Of a stretch of 7,832 bases of DNA, positions 1 to 5,530 are shown piece by piece; the stretch's first letter is position 1, and every line of letters starts with the position of its first letter. The notes beneath the pieces were generated by a model that worked only from the letters and a program-made list of their open reading frames with translations, made no database searches and was not told the origin of the DNA. Position numbers and translations under genes: made by a program. Source of the stretch: CAZXBB01 sp964638815 (GTDB lineage Bacteria; Planctomycetota; Phycisphaerae; Phycisphaerales; SM1A02); contig CAZXBB010000151.1 in assembly GCA_964638815.1 (NCBI GenBank), positions 1-7,832 on the forward strand. The letters run 5' to 3'.

Positions 1-420
1 TCGTACTTGCATATCGGGACTTCGTAGCGTGAGCTGCAGGATGCAGCGTCGCCGCGCGTGACGGGCAAAGGTGTAAACACACGTCACGCGCAAAGGGGCT
101 GCACGACGCAGCCCCCCGGACGTTCGAAGGACCCCGCACGACAGGTTGCGCCCCCAACGCGCGACCGTCCCAAACGTCCCACGCGCAGGCGGCAGGATGC
201 CGCCGTCGCACTGGCATGTCGGGACTTCTTAGCGTTGAGCTGCAGGATGCAGCGTCGCCGCGCGTGACGGGCAAAGGTGTGAACACCACGTCACGCGCAA
301 AGGGGCTGCACGACGCAGCCCCCCGGACGTTCGAAGGACCCCCCGCACGACAGGTTGCGCCCCCAACGCGCGACCGTCCCAAACGTCCCACGCGCAGGCG
401 GCAGGATCCCGCCGTCGCCC
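1..420 (+). repeat. Left palindromic repeat array, about two 205-209 bp units
   Basis: Two tandem units are visible. Position 1 aligns with 206, 33 with 239, 95 with 302 and 188 with 397, so the period drifts from 205 to 209 bp, and the array must extend left of the window. Each unit carries the same ordered hairpins. First is GCTGCA-GGA-TGCAGC at 33-47 and 239-253. Second is a 10-bp stem GCGCGTGACG/CGTCACGCGC with an 18-19 nt loop at 54-91 and 260-298. Third is GGGGCTGC-ACGAC-GCAGCCCC at 95-115 and 302-322. Fourth is GGCGGCA-GGA-TGCCGCC at 188-204, with a one-mismatch version at 397-413. Small open frames through the units repeat the same peptide and are not credible genes. The function is unknown; a REP-like interspersed palindromic element is the nearest known concept. 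Confidence 0.9.
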
Positions 421-533
421 TCCCGGAAGTGTTTTCACAGATCCCCGGAGCCGCGGCGGAAACGGACATATGTTGAGCCCGATCGGCATCCCACCCGGGG
501 GGCCGAACCTGCATCCGTCCAGTGAGGTGTGGC
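421..533. other. Upstream region of the uncharacterised gene
   Basis: This is non-repetitive sequence between the left array and the first gene. It is slightly less GC-rich around 431-474, with TTTTCACAG near 432-440 and CATATGTT at 467-474. I could not place a convincing -35/-10 pair at normal spacing, so no promoter is called, although transcription of the gene should start somewhere here. Nothing else recognisable was seen. Confidence 0.4.
524..529 (+). promoter_or_regulatory. Ribosome binding site that decides the start of the first gene
   Basis: GAGGTG lies four bases before the ATG at 534. The GTG at 522 is an in-frame alternative start, but it would overlap this Shine-Dalgarno-like sequence and has no obvious one of its own. 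The ATG at 534 is therefore preferred. Confidence 0.6.
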
Positions 534-1340
534 ATGCGTGAGCGTTCGTCCGTGCGCAGGAAGATCAAGTCGTCAACCACCACTGCGCCCGAAATCGTCC
601 TCAGGATTCCAGGTCCCTGGGCAAGCGGGCGAGGGTTCGCCGATGCGCTGCCAGACGGGGTCCACGCTCGGGGGGAGCGGCTGGTCTTGCCGGACCGATC
701 ATCGGTGATGCTGCGGTTCCTGCCGGCGGACGACCAGTTCCCTGCCATATTCGCAGATGCGTGTCGCGGCCGCCTGTCCGCCGCGACACGCCGCGCGGTT
801 GATCAATACGCGGTCAATGCCTGTCTGGCAGGCCCCGCCGGCTCGCTCGAGTGTGTGCGCAGGATGATGTGCGCAGGCGCCGCGGTTCTGCGGGCGGGTG
901 GGCATGGTGTCTTTCTCGATACCTCCCTGATTGCGCATGATCACGACGCGTGGCTCGATATGACGGCATCCGGCGACACGTACGCACTCCTGACGGCGTT
1001 CGTCAACGTCCTGCGTCTCGACCGCGAGCTCCTCTCGATCGGGATGCACGTGTTCGGACTGCGCGACGCCTGCGTGGTGGTGCCGAACGGGAGGAACGCC
1101 GACCACCGTGAAGACGTCGCATGCCATCTTCTGCACGATTTTCTCGGATACCTCCTGGCCACCGGCGGCGACATGATCGACGGCGCGCTGTTCGGCTCCG
1201 GCGACGCGCACGCGTTCGTGCGCGAGGCGCCACCACTGCCGCTCGTTGCGCGCACGGCCCCCGCGTTCAACCCCTACGGACGCTGGCGGATCGAGCCCCG
1301 GTCGTCCCAGGAAATCGACCGCGACGCTGGTGCCGCGTGA
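534..1340 (+). CDS. Uncharacterised protein, DUF4261-like (tentative)
   Basis: This is a 268-residue protein of unknown function with no signal peptide or membrane segment, so it is probably cytoplasmic. After a basic, Ser/Thr-rich N-terminus (residues 1-18) come LRIPGPW (23-29), DDQFP (66-70), an Ala/Gly-rich stretch around AGAAVLRAGGHGVFLD (114-129), GMHVFGL (170-176) and FNPYGRWRIE (245-254). From memory, the order of a 'gA.gv..d.s..aH' segment followed by 'GM..FGL' recalls the DUF4261 family and related planctomycete hypothetical proteins. This is a weak family-level resemblance, not a confirmed hit. The start at ATG 534 is chosen from the ribosome binding site; an in-frame GTG at 522 would add four residues. 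The gene stands alone, with the repeat array upstream and the kinase gene converging from the right. Coding status is supported by the uninterrupted frame, the RBS and motif-like conservation. The function is not known. Confidence 0.75.
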   Translation: MRERSSVRRKIKSSTTTAPEIVLRIPGPWASGRGFADALPDGVHARGERLVLPDRSSVMLRFLPADDQFPAIFADACRGRLSAATRRAVDQYAVNACLAGPAGSLECVRRMMCAGAAVLRAGGHGVFLDTSLIAHDHDAWLDMTASGDTYALLTAFVNVLRLDRELLSIGMHVFGLRDACVVVPNGRNADHREDVACHLLHDFLGYLLATGGDMIDGALFGSGDAHAFVREAPPLPLVARTAPAFNPYGRWRIEPRSSQEIDRDAGAA

Positions 1341-1564
1341 GGCAGCGCTATGCCTGTCCCGCGCGACAAGCTCCCAGGCCCGGCGGCCAACGGGCTTGCC
1401 GCTCATCTCACAGGACGTGGGCAAGCAACGAGCAAGCGCACGACGACGAGCGCGATCGTCCGTCGCCGGCCCATGACGGCCCATGCCGGCCCATGCCGGC
1501 CCATGCCGGCCCATGAGATTGCTGGCGCGCCGATCGTCGTCGAGGCTCGGGAGCGGGATGGGCT
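1341..1564. other. Gene-free gap between convergent genes
   Basis: This is the 224-bp gap between the stop of the uncharacterised gene (+) and the stop of the kinase gene (-). No clear rho-independent terminator (GC stem plus T run) was found for either gene. The main recognisable structure is the 10-bp tandem repeat at 1465-1517. The short frames here read the repeat as Gly/Pro/His-rich peptides and are not supported as genes. Confidence 0.6.
1465..1517. repeat. 10-bp tandem repeat (CCATGCCGGC), about 4.7 copies
   Basis: Units start at 1471, 1481, 1491 and 1501, with a partial unit at 1511 and a GCCGGC lead-in at 1465. The first unit differs (CCATGACGGC) and the next three are identical. 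Each identical unit contributes the palindrome GCCGGC, spaced close to one helical turn. The repeat sits between two convergent genes. It may be a slippage-prone simple repeat or a phased protein-binding array. Confidence 0.9.
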
Positions 1565-4500
1565 TCATTCCGGGCGCCGCGCCTCGCAGTCCCAGATCCG
1601 GACGGTCCGGTCGTACGAGCCCGACACGAGGCGCTCACCGGACGGGTCGAACGCGACCGAGCGGATGGCGTCGCGGTGTCCCGTGAGCGTCGCGACCTGG
1701 TCGCCGGTCGCGACGTCCCACAGAATGATCTTCTCGAACCACGATCCCGCGGCCAGGCGACGACCGTCGGGACTCAGCGCAAGCGACGTGACGAGCTGCC
1801 CGTGCCCTGCGAGCACCTGGATCGCGGCGCCGCTCGCGGTGTCCCAGACCCGCACCGTCTGGTCCCGCGACCCGGAGTAGAGTCGCCGCCCGTCGTGCGA
1901 GAAGACGACGGCAAACACGTCGGACGCGTGGCCGGTGAGCGTGTGCACGGGCGCACCGGTTTCCGCGTCCCACACGCGGACCGTGGCGTCGCGCGACGCC
2001 GACGCGAGGAACCGCCCGTCCGGGCTGAACGCGAGGGCGTTGACGCGCGCCGAGTGTCCCTCGATCACGTGCACCGTCGCGTGAGTGGCCGGGTCCCACA
2101 ACCGGATCGTCGTGTCGCTGGAGCCGGACGCGAGGCGACGACCGGACGCGTCAAAGGCGACCGCGCTGACGTTCATCGAATGTCCCTCGAGCGTCGCAAG
2201 AAGCTCGCACGACGGAAACCCCCACACGCGAACCGTCCGGTCGTACGAGCCGCTCGCGAGCCTTGTCCCGTCAGGGGCGAACGAGAGGGCGCGCACCCGG
2301 TCCGCGTGCGCGTCGAGCGTGCGCACCGCCCTCCCCGTGGCGGCCTCCCACAGCCGGATCGTCCCGTCGTCGGAGGCCGAGGCGACGATGGCACCGTCCG
2401 GGCTGAACGCCGTTGAAAGGACGTGCGCATCGTGTCCGCGGAGCACCTTCACCGGGCCCGTCGCGTCGCGATCCCAGGCGCGCACGGTTCCGTCCCACGA
2501 GGCGGAGTAGATCCGCCCTTCGTCCGGACTGAACCGTATCCGCGACACGGCCTCCTCGTGTCCGAAGAGCACCGTCTCGGGCCGGTTTGCCCCGAGGTCC
2601 CACATGAAGATGCCGCGACCGACCCCCGCCGCGAGGCGTGTCCCGTCCGCGAAGAACGTGATCGATCTCGAGATGGTCGAATCGAGCCCGATCTCGTGAA
2701 CCAGTTCGCCGGTGGACACGTCCCAGACGTGCGCGACCGAGCCCGCCACCGCCACGATTCGCCGGTCGTCGTCGCGCCACGCCACCGCGGTCAGCGGCGC
2801 GCGCGCGATGAACTCTCGCTCGACCTCCCGCGTCGCGGCGCCGCGGACGGTGAGCGTCGGACCGGCGCCCCACGCCGCGAGCCTGCGGCCGTCGGTCGAG
2901 AACGACACGCCCGACTTGCCGCCATCGACGGTCCGGAAGCGCTCGATCACGTCGCCGGTGGCGGCGTCCCAGACCCAGACGACGCCGTCCCTCGACGCCG
3001 AGGCGATCACGCCGAGCCGGCTCCACGCGACCGCGGCGACGCCGCTCTCGTGGCGGTCGAACACGAGCAACTGCGCGCCGCTCGATGCGTCCCAGATCCG
3101 GGCGGTCGAGTCCTCTGATCCCGTGACCACCTTTCGCTCGTCGGGGCTGTAGGCGATGTCGAACACCCACGTCTCGTGACCGGTCCCGGTCGCAATGAGC
3201 GCATGGGTCTCAGGATCCCAGATCCGCATCGTCCCGTCGCGCGAGGCCGTGGCCATGCGTCGACCGTCGGCCGAGAGGTCCATGCCGAAGATCATGTCGT
3301 CGTGCGCGACCCAGCGGTCCTGGCTCGGCTCGGCGAGCAGATGGAGGAACTGCCATTCCCAGCCGCGCAGGGACGCCGGCGCGTCGCGGAGCCGCGCCCG
3401 CATCCACTGGAACTCGCCGGCTTCGTGGGCGTAGAAGGCGGCCCCGACATTCGCCACGTAGGCCTGCCAGCGCGCGGTGTCGCGCTCGCCGATCGCCGCG
3501 ACCTCGGCCGCGCGGCGCCGCGACGCCTCCGAACCGGCCCGCACCGCGAACGACACGCTCGCCGCCGCGCCGCCGACGATCGCGAGCGCCACGACGATGG
3601 CGGCGGCGATGAGCCGGCGATTGCGCCGGGCGAAGAGCTGGACCTGGTAGAGCAGCGTCAGGGCCCGCGCCTCGATCATCTCGTGCTCGAGGTGGCGCCG
3701 AAGATCGCGGGCGAGCGCACCCGCCGACCCGTACCGATGCCCGCGATCCTTGTCGATCGCCTTGAGTATGATCGCCTCGAGGTCGCCGCGCAGCGCACGA
3801 TCGATCGCGACCGGGCGCGCGGGCGATTCCTCCTGGATCACCCGGAGTGCCTCGACCACCGGAAGCGAGCCGAGATCGTGCGGCAGCCTCCCGCACAACA
3901 GCTCGTACAGCACGGCGCCCAGCGAGTAGACGTCGGCCCGAACGTCGAGGTCGGCGGCGGCGCTGCCGCACTGCTCCGGGCTCATGTAGTTGAGCGTGCC
4001 GATGAGCTGGCCGGTGCTGGTCTCATGCGTGATCGCCGCCCGATCCGGATCCGTCAACCGCGCGATGCCGAAATCGATGACCTTCGGCTGCCCGTTCGCA
4101 TCGACCAGGATGTTGCCCGGTTTCAGGTCGCGGTGGATGACGCCCTTCTGGTGACCGTGCTGCACGGCGTCGCACACGTCAGCGAACAGGGCGACCCGGT
4201 CGCGCGTTCCGAGCGCGTGGGTGCGCGCGTAGTCCGTGATCGGCCGGGCGCTCGGAATGTGCTCCATCGCGAACCACGGGACGGTCCCCGTCTCGTCGTC
4301 GTGCGTTCCCGCCTCGTAGATCTGCGCGATCGCGGGATGACGCAGTCGGGCGAGAACCTCCGCCTCGAACTCGAATCGGCGCCGGGCCTCGGGCGTCGCC
4401 ATACCGCGCTGCATCACCTTGAGCGCGACGCGGCGCCGCGGTCGCTGCTGCATGGCTTCGTACACTGCCCCCATGCCGCCGACCCCGATGACCGACGTGA

Positions 4501-4750
4501 TCTCGTAGCCGGCGATGACGTCGCCGGGGCCGAGCGTGCGCGGCGCGGGGCGACGCGGCCCGGTCCGCGCGGCCGGCGTCTCGAGGAATCCGCCCGTCCG
4601 GTCGATCGCGGCCACGAGCGCCTCGACCCGGCGCCGGAGACCGGTGTCGTCGCCGCAGGCATCGACCACGAACGCCGGTCGCTCGTGCGACTCGACCTCG
4701 AGCGCCCGCCTGAAGACGGCGAAGCTGCGACGCGTCAGGCCTTCAGACAT
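1565..4750 (-). CDS. Ser/Thr protein kinase with transmembrane segment and 14-blade WD40 tail
   Basis: This is a 1061-residue membrane-anchored Hanks-type kinase that phosphorylates Ser/Thr on partner proteins. Residues 1-60 are the helical N-terminal region usual in planctomycete kinases of this class. The kinase domain covers about 82-355. It has the glycine loop GVGGMG (89-94), Lys111, a probable helix-C Glu129, HRDLKPGN (206-213), DFG (226-228) and SPE (257-259), so it looks active. A hydrophobic segment (about 379-403) is followed by a helical linker with LRGWEWQFLH (461-470). WD40 repeats then run from about 480 to the end: 13 with W near the repeat end and one degenerate blade (RGAAT, 636-640), fitting two seven-bladed propellers. 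If the kinase is cytoplasmic, the propellers should lie outside the inner membrane. The start at ATG 4750 is chosen because it overlaps the sigma gene's stop (8 bp), implying translational coupling; an upstream in-frame start at 4819 would lie deep inside the sigma gene. Confidence 0.95.
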   Translation of the reverse strand: MSEGLTRRSFAVFRRALEVESHERPAFVVDACGDDTGLRRRVEALVAAIDRTGGFLETPAARTGPRRPAPRTLGPGDVIAGYEITSVIGVGGMGAVYEAMQQRPRRRVALKVMQRGMATPEARRRFEFEAEVLARLRHPAIAQIYEAGTHDDETGTVPWFAMEHIPSARPITDYARTHALGTRDRVALFADVCDAVQHGHQKGVIHRDLKPGNILVDANGQPKVIDFGIARLTDPDRAAITHETSTGQLIGTLNYMSPEQCGSAAADLDVRADVYSLGAVLYELLCGRLPHDLGSLPVVEALRVIQEESPARPVAIDRALRGDLEAIILKAIDKDRGHRYGSAGALARDLRRHLEHEMIEARALTLLYQVQLFARRNRRLIAAAIVVALAIVGGAAASVSFAVRAGSEASRRRAAEVAAIGERDTARWQAYVANVGAAFYAHEAGEFQWMRARLRDAPASLRGWEWQFLHLLAEPSQDRWVAHDDMIFGMDLSADGRRMATASRDGTMRIWDPETHALIATGTGHETWVFDIAYSPDERKVVTGSEDSTARIWDASSGAQLLVFDRHESGVAAVAWSRLGVIASASRDGVVWVWDAATGDVIERFRTVDGGKSGVSFSTDGRRLAAWGAGPTLTVRGAATREVEREFIARAPLTAVAWRDDDRRIVAVAGSVAHVWDVSTGELVHEIGLDSTISRSITFFADGTRLAAGVGRGIFMWDLGANRPETVLFGHEEAVSRIRFSPDEGRIYSASWDGTVRAWDRDATGPVKVLRGHDAHVLSTAFSPDGAIVASASDDGTIRLWEAATGRAVRTLDAHADRVRALSFAPDGTRLASGSYDRTVRVWGFPSCELLATLEGHSMNVSAVAFDASGRRLASGSSDTTIRLWDPATHATVHVIEGHSARVNALAFSPDGRFLASASRDATVRVWDAETGAPVHTLTGHASDVFAVVFSHDGRRLYSGSRDQTVRVWDTASGAAIQVLAGHGQLVTSLALSPDGRRLAAGSWFEKIILWDVATGDQVATLTGHRDAIRSVAFDPSGERLVSGSYDRTVRIWDCEARRPE

Positions 4751-5327
4751 CCGCCGCGCCCCCGTCGCCCGCGAGACGGCAGTAGAGCCACGCCTTCGCG
4801 CAGGTCCAGTCGCGGTCAACGCTGCGGTGGCTGATCGAGAGGAACTGCGCGACCTCCTCGATCGTCAGCCCGGCGAAGAACCTGAGCTCGACGACCTGGG
4901 CCTGCCGGCCGTCCAGGTCGGCCAGCTCCCGCAGCGCCTCGTCGAGCGTGACGAGATCGACGTCGGACGCGTCCGCGGCAATCTGGACGCGTTCGAGAGG
5001 AATGCGGTCGCGTCCTCCGCCGCGCTTCGCACTCGCGCGGGCCCGCGCGTGGTCCACCAGGATGCGGCGGATGATCCGGGCGGCGACCGCGAAGAAGTGC
5101 AGCCGATCGTGCCATTCCGTGGACCGCTGGTCGACGAGCTTGAGATACGCCTCGTGAACGAGGGCCGTGGGCTGCAGCGTGTGATCGCCGCGCTCCCCCT
5201 GCATCTGCTTCGCGGCGAGTCGATGGAGGTCGTCGTAGATCGCGGACAGCAGGGCATCGAGGTCGGTCGGGTTTCCGGCCTTCACGGACCGCAGCAAGCG
5301 CGTGACGTCAACCGCTGGTTCTCGCAC
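4743..5327 (-). CDS. ECF sigma factor, TIGR02999 (Sig-70_X6) type
   Basis: This is a 194-residue extracytoplasmic-function RNA polymerase sigma factor that redirects transcription to a dedicated promoter set. Region sigma2 spans about residues 8-95. It includes HTLQPTALVHEAYLKL (49-64) and HFFAVAARIIRRILVDHAR (77-95), hallmarks of the TIGR02999 family. Region sigma4 spans about 130-185 with ELRFFAGLTIEEVAQFL (147-163) and the recognition helix region SHRSVDRDWTCAKAWL (166-181). The length is normal for the family. The GTG at 5327 is the only usable in-frame start before an upstream stop, with GGAGGG at 5339-5344 preceding it. The kinase gene begins inside its stop codon, so the pair is cotranscribed. 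No anti-sigma gene is visible. The usual acidic residues near region 2.2 are replaced by QPTA, which fits control by the kinase (inference). Confidence 0.95.
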   Translation of the reverse strand: MREPAVDVTRLLRSVKAGNPTDLDALLSAIYDDLHRLAAKQMQGERGDHTLQPTALVHEAYLKLVDQRSTEWHDRLHFFAVAARIIRRILVDHARARASAKRGGGRDRIPLERVQIAADASDVDLVTLDEALRELADLDGRQAQVVELRFFAGLTIEEVAQFLSISHRSVDRDWTCAKAWLYCRLAGDGGAADV

Positions 5328-5338
5328 GGGGGTCGAGG

Positions 5339-5344
5339 CCCTCC
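5339..5344 (-). promoter_or_regulatory. Ribosome binding site of the sigma factor gene
   Basis: On the minus strand GGAGGG lies 11 bases before the GTG start at 5327. The spacing is slightly long, but it is the only good Shine-Dalgarno match, and no other in-frame start exists before the upstream stop codon. Confidence 0.55.
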
Positions 5345-5352
5345 ATGTTCCG

Positions 5353-5432
5353 CATCAGGGCCGAGGTGGATCAGGCCCGAGGTGGATCAGGCCTGAGGCG
5401 AATCAGGCCCGAAGTGGATCATACCCCGGGCG
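5353..5432. repeat. Five 16-bp direct repeats upstream of the sigma factor gene
   Basis: The unit is GATCAGGCCCGAGGTG. Copies occupy 5353-5368, 5369-5384, 5385-5400, 5401-5416 and a more divergent fifth at 5417-5432. Copy 2 matches the consensus, while copies 1, 3 and 4 carry one to three changes, so this is not a fresh slippage product. The block begins 26 bp upstream of the sigma factor start on the minus strand. It therefore overlaps either that operon's promoter or its untranslated leader. A tandem operator is a plausible reading but unproven. Confidence 0.9.
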
Positions 5433-5520
5433 ACATTCCCTCCGAATTCCCTGGCACAGGATCGGCGTGGTCTTCGCGTCCTCAGCGGGGGGGTGGGGCA
5501 AACCCTCCCGCGCCCATCAT

Positions 5521-5524
5521 GGAG
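5521..5524 (+). promoter_or_regulatory. Ribosome binding site of the secreted protein gene
   Basis: GGAG is followed by six bases and then the ATG at 5531. This spacing favours ATG 5531 over the in-frame ATG at 5519, and the protein from 5531 begins directly with a compact signal peptide. Confidence 0.75.
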
Positions 5525-5530
5525 ACCACG

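Larger units (their letters stand above)
5328..5530. promoter_or_regulatory. Divergent intergenic region (sigma/kinase operon and secreted gene)
   Basis: These 203 bp separate the sigma gene (-) from the secreted protein gene (+) and must hold the promoter for the latter and probably for the operon. They contain the 16-bp direct repeats (5353-5432). Nearer the secreted gene there is a possible 8-bp stem with one G-T pair, formed by GCGGGGGG (5485-5492) and CCTCCCGC (5504-5511), just before its ribosome binding site. I see no confident -35/-10 boxes; in this high-GC lineage promoters are hard to call by eye. Confidence 0.6.

Noticed and set aside
1..420. CRISPR array
   Set aside because: The units are about 200 bp and contain several hairpins. 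There are no short 24-40 bp repeats with unique spacers and no cas genes.
58..476. Small ORFs in the left array sharing the peptide MTGKGVNT, also seen in the right array
   Set aside because: The shared peptide follows from the DNA repeat, and units differ by indels that shift the frame. No RBS or consistent length was seen, so these would be annotation artefacts.
4751..4819. Upstream in-frame ATG that would extend the kinase by 23 residues
   Set aside because: It lies well inside the sigma factor gene, and the resulting Arg/Ala-rich extension does not resemble the family's N-terminus. The start at 4750, overlapping the sigma stop, is the usual operon arrangement.
3176..4834. A 552-residue open frame opposite the kinase domain
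   Set aside because: It is dominated by Arg, Asp and Ala with no motifs, and the opposite strand encodes a textbook kinase domain over the same bases.
5345..5530. N-terminal extension of the secreted protein through the 16-bp repeats
   Set aside because: It would bury the signal peptide about 60 residues inside the protein. The ATG at 5531 has a well-spaced GGAG and gives a normal signal peptide.
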